Source: Callorhinus ursinus
Lineage: Eukaryota; Chordata; Mammalia; Carnivora; Otariidae
Reading direction: 5' to 3'
Assembly: GCF_003265705.1 (NCBI RefSeq)
Contig: NW_020313005.1
Coordinates: 17,845,580-17,909,579 of the forward strand
Length of the DNA stretch: 64,000 nucleotides
The first letter of the stretch is position 1. Every line of letters begins with the position of its first letter. The position numbers were made by a program, and so were the translations under genes. Below are positions 45,011 through 56,780 of the stretch, in pieces. The notes under the pieces are model-generated. The model made no database searches, was not told the origin of the DNA, and saw only the letters and a program-made list of their open reading frames with translations.

Positions 45011-45975
45011 GATTTCTCTTTCCCTTGCCTCCTCCTAATACACACACCTTAATATATCACTTTGGTTCCTGAATGTGGTTGTTCCAAGAAAGAAATCATT
45101 TCTTTTTAGTCCTTTCCTGGATAATAAACAGGACAAAATAAATTGGGGGTTAAGGGAAGGGTTATAAAAGCCTTTCCTGAAAATTCAAGATATCGCCCTG
45201 ACCATTCCTGGGCATGTTGTTCTTTCCTTCCCATAAAAGCAACCCCAGGACAGCCTGGTGGGTCCACCCTCTGGATGTCAGCATGGCCAAAAGGGGATCC
45301 AGAGGATTCAAACTCAATTCTGGTGTATACTCCTGGATTCTTTTGTTGGACCAACATGGTCCTAGATCAAAAGGATAATGGCCACGTGGTTGAGTATGCT
45401 CTTTTCCAAATCCCTCTATAGTGGCCCACATAGGCCAAAGTGGGGACATAATGCATCTCTGTAAGTTTTATGAAAATACCCTTGAGACTCTTGCACTTGA
45501 TTCTGCTAGATAAAAGATCTAAGTACAAGCAGGAGATGATTGGAAAAGGTGAAATAATAGCTACTAGATATGAACACCAATTTTGTTGAAGTAGAGGCAA
45601 AAACCCAGGTTCCTGGGGAGGGATACCTCAGATCCTGGGAGGTACAGGGAGGAAGGGACACAAATCACCCTTTGTCTTTCAGAACTACCCAGGTACCCTA
45701 CCTCATGAGGAAAAGAACCTGGTACAGTACTCCCAAACTGTTGCAAACACCTTAATTTAACCAACTGCTGAGTTTGCCTTACCTCTCCTGATGGCTCTGA
45801 TCACAATTTGGTCACTAGTCCCCTTAACCTTAGAGAAAAATGTATCAGAAAGAGGAGGGGATGGCCCCAGGCCCTGCAACTCTCTCACAAGACATCTGTC
45901 AATATCCTTTGTTGTCCCCCCCGCCCCCTCCCATAGTCATGCAAACTGAGTATGTAGCATCTACCTAGGCCACAC
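45011..45975 (+). other. ERV internal sequence of unknown content
   Basis: Lies between the integrase relic and the 3' LTR-like segment, where retroviruses carry env or, in some, other genes. Open frames at 45143-45421 (plus) and its minus-strand shadows show no domain I recognise. A C-rich tract is at 45917-45932. Confidence 0.4.
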
Positions 45976-46172
45976 ACATCACTCTCCTAGACTTGAAGGA
46001 CAAAAGGGACAGGTATGAACATGAAACTCATGCCCCTTACTGTGCCAGGAGTAGTGAAGCCCTTTGTCTCTGACCCAGGAGTCTTCTGTCTTCTGCCAGC
46101 AACCAAGAAAGAGTAGCAAGCTACCTTGTTAGCTTAAAAGTCAGGTAAAATCTCAGACTCTTCACAGTTGTT
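45976..46172 (+). repeat. 3' LTR-like segment
   Basis: Similar to 41978-42170, with shared 'cacatcac', 'tatgaac', 'agccctttgtctctgaccca', 'cttctgccagca'. The upstream half of the LTR seen at the 5' side is not recognisable here, so this copy is deleted or strongly diverged. Confidence 0.6.
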
Positions 46173-46513
46173 GAACAGAGCACTAAGATGTCTCAGTAAG
46201 TGAGGGTCCCTTTCTCTCCTCCTAAGGACATTGTTCCCCCTGTTAAGCTAGTCATAAATTTAATGGAATGCCCATAATAAATGACCAGAACTCGCCATTG
46301 TGGGACAAAAGCAGCATAGTGGGAGGACTCCTCTAGGGAGGACTCCCATTTTTCACTACTTTGCTAGGACTCATTGATCTTCCTGGTTTGTGGAATACCA
46401 AACTTCACATTACAAAGTGCAAATTCACCCATCAGCATACACCAGAATTAATTTATCATCCTCAAAGCCCTTTTGTTTCAGATACAGAAAACACACTGGG
46501 GCGGAGGGAAAGT

Positions 46514-46514
<1 letters not shown>

Positions 46515-46558
<44 letters not shown>
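46515..46558 (+). repeat. (TG)n microsatellite
   Basis: Twenty-two uninterrupted TG units. False frames of alternating Cys-Val arise from it. Confidence 0.95.
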
Positions 46559-46559
<1 letters not shown>

Positions 46560-47920
46560 CTCTGAGATCAAAGCCACTGATTTCAGGTTCACATCACAGG
46601 AATTGTTGATACAAATAATTTTTTGTTTTTCTTAATGCGATTTTCTCATTGATGAATAGAGGGATATGGGGAAGTTCTTGAAGTGTGTGCTAAATTATAA
46701 ATGAAGATTTAATCCCTGCAGTTTGGCTCACCTGTGTGGTATTCTTTGTGGCCAGGATATCTCTTTACTCCATCCTGCATGGTTATTCCTTTTATCACCA
46801 GTGGGGGCTGGAACTTCATGTCAAACCATCCTGGATGAGCAACGTTCCTTTCCTTGCCTGATGCCATTTCCCCTATGGCACTGAGGTACCCAAGATACTT
46901 TCCAAGAGCTTTTTATGTTCTATGTCTCTAAAGACTGCTAAATTGGGTCGGATGTGCGGGATTAAGCTCACCTCATAAAATTTGCTTGAGAAAATCTCAG
47001 ATCCATTAATGCTTCATAAAAATTTTACAAGGTTTCTGCTAAAGGAAGGAAAACAAACAGAGGTAGTGTCGGCATCTAGGAGCTCTTTAAATCAAACATT
47101 CTCTCTCTAATGCATTTTTTTTTTATGGCACCAATCAGAAAAGCAATCAACCATGAAGCCTGCGGCTTCTTCTACTTCCATTCCTAGAGCAACATTTCTA
47201 GGATCTTTAAACATTCTACATGAAGCCATAGCAGAAGTAAATATGTATACCCACCTACCTGTATCTTTTGGAAGAGTTCTCTGGCACTAAAAAGTCTCTA
47301 TTAATATGAACACTCCACACCCTCCAATTTGAGATTAGGAAAATAGGATAAGATGATGAATGTTATCTTCCCTATTCCAAAATGCTCCAGGGGGAGAGAG
47401 AGAGATATACAAACAGTGGATGTTTAAGACTAGCAAGATGAAAATTAAAATACTCTTACATGTCTTATCTTTATTTTTATGTGTATTGTTCATGAAATAA
47501 ATAAAAATACAATAAATCATGAGTAAGAATTGGGCTCCAGGGTTTAAGGGTGCATGAGCCCTGTGATGATATAAGGCGATATTTCAGAATGATTTTAGCA
47601 CAAGTGGACATAAGCAAAAGGGAAGCAGAGACTGGTCAGTGGAGCCCAGAGTCCAGAGCGGTGAAACAGCAGAGCTGCGGCCACATTTCCAGTTTAACAA
47701 ACAGACCTTCTGGAATGAGGCTATAGGGGAACTGGTTTCCTGGGATAAACAGACAAAACAGCCTCCCTCCCTTATTTCTCCAAGGCCCCTTATTTCTCCA
47801 GCGGTCTTATTTCCCTTCAAAATCAGGGCCTTTGGAAACTTGCCTTTTAATAACAGATCGGTGACTATCCTAGAAAAGCAATAGGACACTAACCAAACAA
47901 TGGTAAGACTGTTTCATCTT
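46559..47920. other. Unique non-coding sequence
   Basis: No repeat recognised. The mirrored frames at 47584-47889 and 47639-47884 are not credible. Confidence 0.4.
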
Positions 47921-47924
47921 TCAT

Positions 47925-48320
47925 AGGTGTTATACTCACCTGATCCTCAAAACAGTCCTGGGAAGTAAGGCAACTGTGATCTCTTGGAAAGAAAACAAGA
48001 TTTGCACTAAAATAAAAACTGGTGTTTCAATCCTGGCGTAACCACCTAGTAGTTTCTATGACTTCAGATGGCTACAAACCCCAGTTAACGAATATGTAAA
48101 TCAGGGGTGATCGTCCCTACTTCCGATAAAATTAACAGGATTAAATGAGATAACTGACAGGACACAAGCACACAGCACAGGATAGATGCCTGAGGAATAA
48201 AAGTATATTCATCCACCCTTTTGGACAGTTCAGGAATCTGATTCATGATACAGAGTGACTTAGTGGCAGAGATTTGAATTCACGGTCTCTTCTGATTCCA
48301 AACCCTGAACTGTTCACTTT
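47925..48320. mobile_element. MIR apparently inserted in another MIR
   Basis: Inverted MIR pieces flank a sense MIR. Left inverted part: 'cctcaaaacagtcctgggaa' (about 47944-47970). Right inverted part: 'cttagtggcagagatttgaa' and 'tctcttctgattccaaac' (about 48259-48305). Between them a sense copy (48010-48200) has 'gtttcaatcctggcgtaacc', 'gtaaatcaggggtgatcgtc', 'aggattaaatgagataactg' and 'agcacaggatagatgcctga'. Confidence 0.5.
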
Positions 48321-49944
48321 TTCTTACATGACTCTGGGTGTTCTAGCATTGCTTCAGGTGGATGCTGCTCTGCAAAGACAAGAAGCTGACCCTGGAGGGA
48401 AGGGGGTGCCTGGTGCCAATCACTGAGTGGCAAGGTAGCTGTAGCTAGAACAGAAATGCAAGTTTTAAGGGAATGAGAAGGAAGCTAGTAAATGTGAATT
48501 GGAGAACATCATCCCTGAGCTGGAAGGAAGGTCCTGGGGGAGAGCGTCCCTCTGCATGGTGGCCCAACTCACCTAGAGACAGACATTAAGATGAATTTAT
48601 ACTCAGCAGGAGCCCCAAAGGCGTGGAGTCTTCTCAAGGTTTCCTCCTTTCTAAGAGTCTCCCTGCTTAACTTAACTGAAAAATCTGGCCAGAGACCCAA
48701 AGTCATGACAAAGTATCATAAACTGTCTGGGAAAGCCAGCTGAAATCACCTTTCAGTTGAGAAGAAATCAATCCAAACACCATGCTCATCATTTACCCAT
48801 ACCCCTCAACTCCCAAATGACTTTTTAGTGTGGATGGCTCTAATCGTGTCTTTAATAACTAAGACTTTCAAACACTCAAGGTCACTATCCCAGCTTAGAT
48901 GTGGGGGTACCCATCTTCTCTCTGCCACTGTTATGGGAATTAAAGGAAACAGCCATCCCAAAGAGATGAAATCAGCACAAGGAATTCCCTATTCTCCTTG
49001 CCTGCCTCTGACCAGGTCTCTATAGTGCTGGCTAATGTAGGTCTGTGGCATTTGCAGAAAGGTTTTTCTTCTAAAGAAAATCAATGGCAGACTCCCGGAC
49101 TCCAGGTATCAGACATCCTAGAGACACTGGCTTCCCCGCCAGGCCCTGGGAGTTCTCGAGCATGTTCAGAAAGGAAGTGCCTTCACTCAGGCTCTGCCCC
49201 CACAGGTTTTGTAAATAATTCAGCAAGACAAGGACGGAGCTATCTTAAGAACAGGCTGCCTTGCCCCAGGATTCTTAAACGTCACTGAGCGTCCCTATGG
49301 TCATTTTCTGCTGTTATTTTTAAAAGCTAAAGCATGGAGAAGAATATTTTGGTATCAGTGAGCTAGGGTAGGATGTGTCCCTGGTGGGGACACTAGTACA
49401 AAATCACTCTGTCCTTAAGTCATAGGAGAGCACTGAGCATAGGGAGGGGTGCGGTGTTTCTTCTAGCTTTTCTTGATAGAACACACTCAGTATAGAATTC
49501 TCACCTAATGAGTGCATTTCCTAAGACATTTTGTTCTTTTATCATTGCGTATCTTTGGAGTGTTTGCCTTTCTTAAAAACTATTATAATTGCCCTCAGTT
49601 TATAATCAGCCTCTCTAATCATCTACATTTTTTCCGCTTATATTTTAAAATATATTTTTAACACATCTGATGAGGTATATTTTCTACCTAATGCCTCTCC
49701 AAAAAAAAAAAAGAGAAAGCCTAACAGTTGTCATATTGTCACTTTCGGGAACCCAGCCAGGATTCATGTGTGTAGGTAACCAGGGGAAAAAAGTATCGGA
49801 GTCAATCAGTATGTGAGGGAAAATTTCAAACTCACTGTACTCAAAGCAATGTACCTACCTATCAGACTAGAAACCTACACAGTCAGCTTTGATGGGGAAT
49901 TGGTGGGGGAGACACAAGAAATTACCCCACTATAGTAGGCCTGC
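48321..49944. other. Unique non-coding sequence, about 1.6 kb
   Basis: No repeat family recognised. An A-run lies at 49702-49713. Frames near 48828-49288 overlap each other without a recognisable product. Confidence 0.4.
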
Positions 49945-50101
49945 TAAGGAGCACACGGTGGCACCTATCTGGACGACAGTTTGACAACATGTATCAATAA
50001 GCACTGGCCATTTGCATATTCCCTGCTACAATTCCCCTTGGAATCATATATCCTAAGGAAATAATCATGGTTTTGAATAAAGACTTAAAAACAAAGATAT
50101 T
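49945..50101 (+). mobile_element. L1 LINE, left part
   Basis: 'ctatctggacgacagtttga', 'ctacaattccccttggaatc' and 'tatcctaaggaaataatcat' match inner L1 text ('cctaaggaaataatc' is typical). It is interrupted by the SINE at 50102. Confidence 0.6.
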
Positions 50102-50298
50102 GGGGCACCTGGGTGGCTCAATCGTTAAGCGTCTGCCTTCGGCTCAGGTCATGATCCCCAGGGTCCTGGGATCGAGTCCCGCATCGGGCTTCTTGCTCAG
50201 CTGGGAGCCTGCTTCTCCCTCTCCCACTCCCCCTGTTTGTATTCCTTCTCTCACTGTATCGCTCTCTGTCAAATAAATAAAATCTTTAAAAAAATATA
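50102..50298 (+). mobile_element. Can-SINE nested in L1
   Basis: Close to consensus: 'ggggcacctgggtggctcaa', 'gccttcggctcaggtcatga', 'gggatcgagtcccgcatcgg', 'ctgtcaaataaataaaatct'. The CpG-retaining middle points to a relatively recent copy. Flanks 'aaagatatt' and 'aaatatatt' may be the target-site duplication. Confidence 0.96.
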
Positions 50299-50712
50299 TT
50301 AATTTGAATGGTATTTACAACAGCATGACAACTGAAAATAGCCTAACTGTTCAACCAGAGAAGGTGATTAGTTCAGTAACAATGAGCTGTCTATAAAATA
50401 GAATATTTGGTAGCCATGAAATATAATCTATAAAATATTAAGGACATGGAAAGATACTTTATATACACATAACAACATATTGTGTAATACAGAAGTTCAT
50501 TTTTGTAAATCAGAAATGTAATTAGATCTATAGCCATATAAAATAAAAACTGAAAGCGTATATACGACTATGTTAACAGTGATGAACTGTGGCTGGGTGA
50601 ATTACAGATGGTTTTCATTGTGTGTGTGTATGTGTGTGTGTGTGTTTTTGTCAATGTTTACTAAAACTTTCCACCATAAACATATAATGATTTTGCTTCT
50701 GAAAAAAAAAGT
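50299..50712 (+). mobile_element. L1 LINE, right part, to the poly(A)
   Basis: 'gtatttacaacagcatgaca', 'gaaaatagcctaactgttca', 'ggtagccatgaaatataatc', 'atttttgtaaatcag' and a terminal A-run at 50701-50710. Includes a TG run at 50621-50645. Confidence 0.6.
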
Positions 50713-53644
50713 GTATTCTGTAAAAGTTAATTGAGCACACAGTTTGTGCCAAGCACTATGGGGAGAAATTGCCAACCAGGCATGCAGGCTCCCTGGAGGT
50801 GCTGATGGGAAAGAACAATCTATACAATCCGGCCACAGCATTGGGAGCCCTAAGTCAATGTGTTGGTTGAATGTGGACCCAATGAAGTACATAAGTGGGT
50901 CATCTTCTCTCTGCAGAAAGAAGGAGCCTCTGCACATATCCAGGTGCTGCCGTGGCCCATAGTCTGGGTGCTGTTGAGCCATAAGAGCAGTCCCCATGCT
51001 TCCTCAGGCCTGGACCAGAGGGCAGGAGGCCGGTCTGCATTCTCCTTATGGCACATCATTTATTTCTCGTCTTCCTTCTGACCTGTGATCTCCTTATCTA
51101 TTCTCCTCTTGGTTTATTAAACATTTTTCAGCCTACAATCAATTTTCTTTTTTTTCCTATTCTTTCCTCCTCCTCCTTTGTCATTAGAAAGTGAACTGCA
51201 ACTCTCCAGAAGTCTGGGTGCCTAAAGCCATTATGTAGTTTGTCTAGCACTCAGCCTCAACCAGACTTAATGGTGCCGGGCCAGTAAGACCACGGAAAAC
51301 CAACCACATAACATGACCAGTTCAATGAAATTACTTACCTAGAGAAAGCCCTTCCTTTGGATTAGGTTGTAGAAACTGTCTACTTGCCCAAAGAATTGAG
51401 CATAATTTCAATACTATAATCCCTTTATTTCATGCCCCTCTAGGTAGTGTGTTGTCTGGAAAAGCCTGTTGGCCGTCCTCTGCACAAACATGCACGCACA
51501 CATGCACATACACACAAACACATGCCTTACTAACTTGGTTTCTGCCATTCTAAGTGCCTTAGATATCACATACACCTTACCCTCATAACCAGAAAAACGG
51601 ATCTCAACTGTTAGTCTTAAGATATGTTTTGAAAATACCTTATAAAAACATCGGTGGGGGGGATATATTATGCCTCTATTTTTGGACAACTCAGCACTTC
51701 ATTTCCCATGGTTATTGCAACATCAAAGAAATGTTGCCAGGACAACAGACTATCCAGTCTCTTCCTGATGCCTGAAAACTAACCAGTATCTGACTTCTCT
51801 ACCCCATGTTCTTCTTTGCCAGGAGCTAGAGGAAGCTGAATTTTATGGTTTCTGTCCAGAAGCCATGATGAGTGGCTACCTTCTAATTCTGCTAAATCTA
51901 TAAAACCAACCCGAACAAATATGTGGGTTTGTGATACATAAAGGGTCAGGGAATCTTAAATCTACATGACATCTCACTAGCAGAATTACAGCAAAAAAAA
52001 AAAAGCAATTCTGATTTAATTTGTCTTTCTTCTCTGTACTCTAGGGGAGTGCTTTTTTGCAAAGGTAGGAAGACAGCATATAAGTGAAGGTCTGGCTACC
52101 AGTCAGAGCTACCAACACCTGGGAACCCTGTATGCTTATTTATGAAGTATAACTTGCAATAAGGATCTTGCACTAGAGTAATGAGTTTCTTCCGTTTAAT
52201 GAAACTTGAGTTTTCTGCTTTTATTTTCTGCCGAAATTTAAGTGAAGAAATGCAGTCACACTTTCTAGAAGATGTCTGAATCTAACCCCTTGACAACCAG
52301 GTAATGAGCACTGACAGTTGATAGAGATATTTTACAAATACAAAAAACTGTTTGCCCACATCAGAAAGAATGTGGGTCCTCTATAGAGGAGCTGAGAGAA
52401 AAGAGAGGATAAAGTTAAAATGTCTAGGAGTTTGCAGGCATTGATTCAAAAATTACTGAAAATATATATGAACATATATGTATATATACGAACATATTAC
52501 AAGTAAGGTTAAACTTACAGGAAGTACATAGATGAACAATACAGAGTCTCTACCCTTCAGGAACTGAATATACCAAGATTCATAATGCAAACATGAAAGT
52601 AATAAATACCATTAAATATGATGTTCAGATTCAGGGTGAAGGGTGCTCAAGGGAGGACACAGTCATTAGCAGTAGGGGTGAAGTTGAGAAGCACTTCCTG
52701 TTGAGACCATTGCCTGGGGACAGAGACATTTAGACCCAAAAGTTCCTCACTGTGAACATTTGCAGGTCATACGCTCTCCACTAAGGAAACTTTTGACCAA
52801 TGAAAGCAGAAATCACATCATCGTGAGTCGTCTTCTCGGTCAGTGGCACGGAGGATAGGAGCCATGGGTGCAAGCTGGAATTTATAGTCAGGACATTCTT
52901 GCCTCTGTGTGGAAGACTCCTTAGTGCCAGGACCAGGCTGACAGCATGGAGCGGGAGCATGTGCTTCCAAGAAGGCCATCGAGCGAGACGTAGTAACACT
53001 GTCTCCAAACCAGCTTTTCATAGGCTCTTACTTATTATTTAATTTGGCTGCAGTGTATGGAATTAGGCTAATAGCTGTTAAGTGACTAAGGCACAAACAT
53101 GGTCCATCTGCCGAGAAGGCTCCAGGCCATTGTCTATTTCAAAGACTAAGGAAAAAAGATGAGTGAGACATTCTGTTACACTGAGAGCCTCGTCAAATGC
53201 CTTTTTATTCACCCTCTGATCTAGTTTCTTTCAACGCCAGTGATTTTCCTGGTGCCATATTAAGAGCTCAAAAGCAGGGCCTCACTGCTGGACCATTACC
53301 GAAGTGAAAAATAGGCTATCCTTACCTAATCTATAGGATATTGTGATAGAAAGTAGTAGCCTGAGAAGCAGCAAAATGATTCAGTCCATTAAAAGAGAAA
53401 AAAACAATTCTGGAGCAACCGTGATGTTCAGAGTCCTGTAGAGAACACGAGGCACGATTCCTAACTTCAAGGCGTTTCTCATCTTCGAAGTCAGAACATG
53501 TGGATGAAGCATTCTGATGCATGGGCAACTCTGCCACAACCTCCAAGAGGATGCTAAGGAAGAAGAGAGACCATTTCTGGGAAGATTAGAAGGGAGCTGA
53601 CAGACGGGGATGTTTTTGAGATGGGCTTTGAAGAGAAATAACTA
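50713..53644. other. Unique non-coding sequence, about 2.9 kb
   Basis: No repeat family recognised with confidence. Imperfect CA run at 51482-51522 and A-run at 51993-52004. Frames here on both strands are short and mirrored. Confidence 0.4.
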
Positions 53645-53800
53645 CTTTATTTATGGAATAAGTGCTTACTCTCTGCCAAACCACCTGTATTCAGTATCTA
53701 ATTGAACCCTCACAGGTGCCATTATTTCCACCATTTGACGGATTACTAAGCACAAGCTCAGGACAGTGTTATCCACTGGCCAAGCAGATTCAGGATTTGA
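53645..53800 (-). mobile_element. MIR SINE remnant
   Basis: Inverted MIR: 'ataagtgcttactctctgcc', 'tctaattgaaccctcacagg', 'tgccattatttccaccattt', 'gacggattactaagcaca', 'gattcaggatttgaccagat'. Confidence 0.6.
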
Positions 53801-53849
53801 CCAGATTCGTTGTTCTTTTTAAGCTTAGGACCTAAAGATGCACAGAATA

Positions 53850-54240
53850 GGGTAGGTAGAGGGACAGTGAGGGGGCTCTTCGGACAGAGGGTACCGCATG
53901 AACAAAAACGTATGAGAAAAATGTGGGGCGTATCTAGGGAAGGCGAGTTGTCTGGTTTGGCAGAAGCAAGATGTTGGGGACAAGTGAGGTGAGACAGAAG
54001 GGAAACATGAGGCCAGGGTGTCTGATGCCCAGAAAACCAGGCAAGGAATTCTGGATGCTGTCCAGTAGGCAAAGATTTGTATGCTGTGGAAAAAAGAGGG
54101 AAGTGCTCTGGGCCACACTTTCCAGAGCATCCTTCTGAGATGCTTGCTGTATGAGGTACACTGCAGGGTGAAGAGTCTAGAGGGGAAAAGACCAAACAAA
54201 CAGGAGGCCTCTAGAGCAATCTAGGAATGTGATGCTGAAG
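53850..54240 (-). mobile_element. L2 LINE, antisense
   Basis: Inverted L2 body: 'gtgaggtgagacagaaggga', 'catgaggccagggtgtctga', 'aggcaaagatttgtatgctg'. Three minus-strand frames of 75-145 codons overlap here and reflect L2 sequence rather than genes. Confidence 0.45.
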
Positions 54241-54319
54241 GCAGACTTGGAAAGGAGTGGGCAGCCCATTCATACCACCTTTGGGATGCAGTGTGGATGG
54301 GAAGGTGAAACAAAAACCA

Positions 54320-54440
54320 ATCCATCCATCAGCGCTCAGTAAATATTCTCTGACTACGGCAAAGCACTATGCCTGATGGTCCGGTCAGGGCGGTTCATAA
54401 AACAAACAGGGTACCATCCTTCATGGGGTTTACTTTCTCG
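54320..54440 (-). mobile_element. L2 3' end, antisense
   Basis: 'catccatcagcgctcagtaa', 'atattctctgactacggcaa', 'agcactatgcctgatggtcc', 'ccttcatggggtttactttc' follow the inverted L2 tail. Confidence 0.6.
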
Positions 54441-54934
54441 TGGGGAAAACTGTAACAAAATGATTACAAGTAGCTAAGAATAGCAAGTTTGCAAAGTTCC
54501 GGAAGAAAGAATTATGAGTAGCTACAAGAGTCTCAACAGGATGGAAGAACAGAGAGAGGGCAAGGGGGAGGAGAAGGAACATTTTGCAAATGATCTGTAA
54601 AGCTGATGGTGCTAATCCTGAGTGGGTCTGGTTCTTCACCTGAAACCGGACTTGCAAGTGACTTGGGCCTGATACACGACATTGTTCATGGCTCAAGAGG
54701 ATGGACCTCAGAAATCATGGGAACGTGGGTCACGGTTCTGGGTCTGGGACCAATACTCAAGGGGGACCAAGCACAAGACCCTGAATTTCCAAGGGTACCA
54801 AAGCTGATCACTTTTCCAGCCACACTGGCAGTTTTTTCATACATGGCCTAGAACTTGGACTGAGAAGGTTTTCCAACTTAGGACGTAATTAAGGACAAAG
54901 GAAACAGGTGCTGGGATCTGAGTCGAGGACAGTG
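54441..54934. other. Unique non-coding sequence
   Basis: Nothing recognised. Confidence 0.4.
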
Positions 54935-55055
54935 CTCTATTCTAGACTCTGAGGATAGAGCAGTGAACAAAGCAAAACTAAGTCCTCATGCCACTTAGGT
55001 TCTAATGGGGAACAAGGGACAATACACAGGCAAACAATAAGTATACAAAATAGAT
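54935..55055 (-). mobile_element. L2 LINE, antisense, left part
   Basis: 'gactctgaggatagagcagt', 'gaacaaagcaaaactaagtc', 'ctcatgccacttaggttcta', 'caggcaaacaataagtatac': inverted L2 tail. The body resumes at about 55560, after an L1. Confidence 0.65.
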
Positions 55056-55540
55056 TAGGACTCACATGTTCATTATAGCACTCTTCCCAGTAGCCACGAT
55101 GTGGAGAAAACCTAAATGCCCAATGATGGATGAATGAATAAAGAAAATGTGGTATATACATACAATGGAATAGTATCCAACCTTAAAAGAAGAAGGAAGT
55201 CCTGCCATCTGTGACAATACGGAGGACACTATGCTAAGTGAAATAAGCCAGTCAGAGGGGGACAAATACCGCATGATTACACTTATATGACTTATGGAAA
55301 GCAGTCAAACTCATAGAATCAGACAGTAGAATGGAGATTGCCAGAGGCTGGGGAAGAGGCAATGCAGAGCTGCTAATCAGCAGGCATTAGGCCTCAATGA
55401 CACAAGATGAATGAGTTCTAGAGATCCTCTGTTCCACAGTGTCCCTGACATTGATAATCTTCAATTGTACACTTACCATGTGTTAGGAGGGTAGATCTCA
55501 TGTTAAACGCTCTTTCCACAATAAAACAAAACTGAAAAGA
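55056..55540 (+). mobile_element. L1 LINE 3' end inserted in L2
   Basis: L1 tail text: 'attatagcactcttcccagt', 'ctaaatgcccaatgatggat', 'gtggtatatacatacaatgg', 'actatgctaagtgaaataag', 'gattgccagaggctgg' and the end 'acaataaaacaaaactgaaa'. The left and right flanks are parts of one antisense L2. Confidence 0.85.
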
Positions 55541-55554
55541 TAAAAATACATGCA

Positions 55555-55765
55555 CACGTCAGGTGGTAGTGAGGACTAAGGAACTGCCTGTGGTTGGGGT
55601 GGTGTGCTGTGTGACAATGGGGGTCAGCGAAGGCCTCCCTGATACACTGCTCTTCTGAAAGAACTAAGAAAAGGAGCCATTGAGATACAGAGGGGAAGAC
55701 ATTTCCAGGCAGAGCAAAGAGCAAGTGCAAAGGCCCTGAGACTGAAGAGTTGAGCATGTGGCATT
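55555..55765 (-). mobile_element. L2 LINE, antisense, right part
   Basis: 'gtcagcgaaggcctccctga', 'aagacatttccaggcagagc', 'aaagagcaagtgcaaaggcc', 'ctgagactgaag': the next block of the inverted L2 consensus after the tail left of the L1. Confidence 0.75.
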
Positions 55766-56030
55766 AATTTCCTTCAATCATTCCTTCTAGATGCAAAACA
55801 TGTCAACTTTCTGCTTTACATTAACTCCTTGTTAACAACAATCCATCATCAGAAGGACAGCAATGTTTTGGTAAAACAAAGTGGCTAAGTTTTGTTAGTT
55901 CCCCAGAAATACCTCTTTGGATACAATCATCATGGTGCTTAATTTTTTTTTAATTGCATTATCTTGCTCAGTGTAGCACCTATGGCCTTATGGCCAAAGA
56001 AATACTTGCACTCATCACCTCACCACTGGA
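55766..56030. other. Unique non-coding sequence
   Basis: Nothing recognised. Confidence 0.4.
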
Positions 56031-56066
56031 TAATAATAAGATAGTAGTAATAATAATAAAAATAAC
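56031..56066 (+). repeat. (AAT)n-like microsatellite
   Basis: ATA/TAA triplets with two 'gtagta' interruptions. Confidence 0.75.
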
Positions 56067-56074
56067 AAATCTTA

Positions 56075-56285
56075 TTAGTAGGAGCTAACATTTACCGTGT
56101 GTTTACACCCCATATCAGGCTCTGTGTCAAGTGCTTTCAGTGCATTATCTCATTTCAACCTCACTGCTAATCTAAGGAGGAAAAACTGAGGTTTACAAAA
56201 GTAAATTAAACCAATCAAAAACCAGCAGGTGGTATGGCCATTACTTACATTCACATCTGACTGATGCCAAAGTCAATATTATTAA
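56075..56285 (-). mobile_element. MIR SINE
   Basis: Nearly complete inverted MIR: 'gctctgtgtcaagtgctttc', 'agtgcattatctcatttcaa', 'cctcactgctaatctaagga', 'ggaaaaactgaggtttacaa', 'accagcaggtggtatggcca', 'cacatctgactgatgccaaa'. Confidence 0.7.
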
Positions 56286-56780
56286 CTGGTGTATTAACTA
56301 CTCCCCATATGGGTAACTGAGTGGTATCAATGTGTGAGTAAACAAGACCCCAGAGTGCTAAAACACTAAAACAAGATCACAAGATCAAAATTAAGGACAG
56401 ACCTCACGGCCCTTGTGTCTGACAGATGTTCTATTCATTCCAAATGCTTGGTGCACACGTGCATCATCTTGCTCCTCTCTCCCTCCCCTCCCTTTGGTCC
56501 TTTCTTCCTTATCAACCACTTCTGGAGTGATCATATGTGCCAGGAGCTCTGCCTGGTGCCGGGATTCAGAGAAGACAGACAGACACACTCCCGAGGAAAT
56601 GGCAGGCTGACAAGAATGCAGAACCTACTGGCTCCAGAGGCAAAGGGAGTTCTGCAAACGGACCCTGCAGCTATCCTATCCGTAATGCACAAGGTGAGAA
56701 TGGACAATAAAATCAGGTATGAAGATAAAGCCAGTTTGTCAGTGCCAAGTAGTGGAGGAAATCATGCAGGGGAACATCAT
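56286..56780. other. Unique non-coding sequence
   Basis: The 150-codon frame at 56415-56867 runs through the palindrome and has an opposite-strand shadow; it is not supported. Confidence 0.4.

Larger units (their letters stand above)
41849..46170 (+). mobile_element. Decayed endogenous retrovirus (LTR-like flanks, pol remnants)
   Basis: Two related segments, 42012-42170 and 46011-46169, lie 4.0 kb apart in direct orientation. Both contain 'ccctttgtctctgacccagg' and the shared 'taccttgtt' and 'aaaatctca' blocks and stop near 'cacagtt', as the R-U5 part of paired LTRs would. Between them are protein relics in pol order on the plus strand: RNase H in one frame (44087-44284) and a zinc-binding and integrase region in another (44548-45000). 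Stops and frameshifts break it many times. A gag or env product could not be identified. The LTR class is unassigned; the element is dead. Confidence 0.75.

Noticed and set aside
45143..45421. Possible ERV env or accessory product
   Set aside because: The position fits, but I could not recognise a conserved motif in any frame, so no product is named.
46361..46635. Cys-Val repeat peptides
   Set aside because: They are translations of the (TG)n tract.
53758..54195. 145-codon minus-strand frame and two overlapping ones
   Set aside because: They cover antisense L2, which leaves long chance frames; no domain seen.
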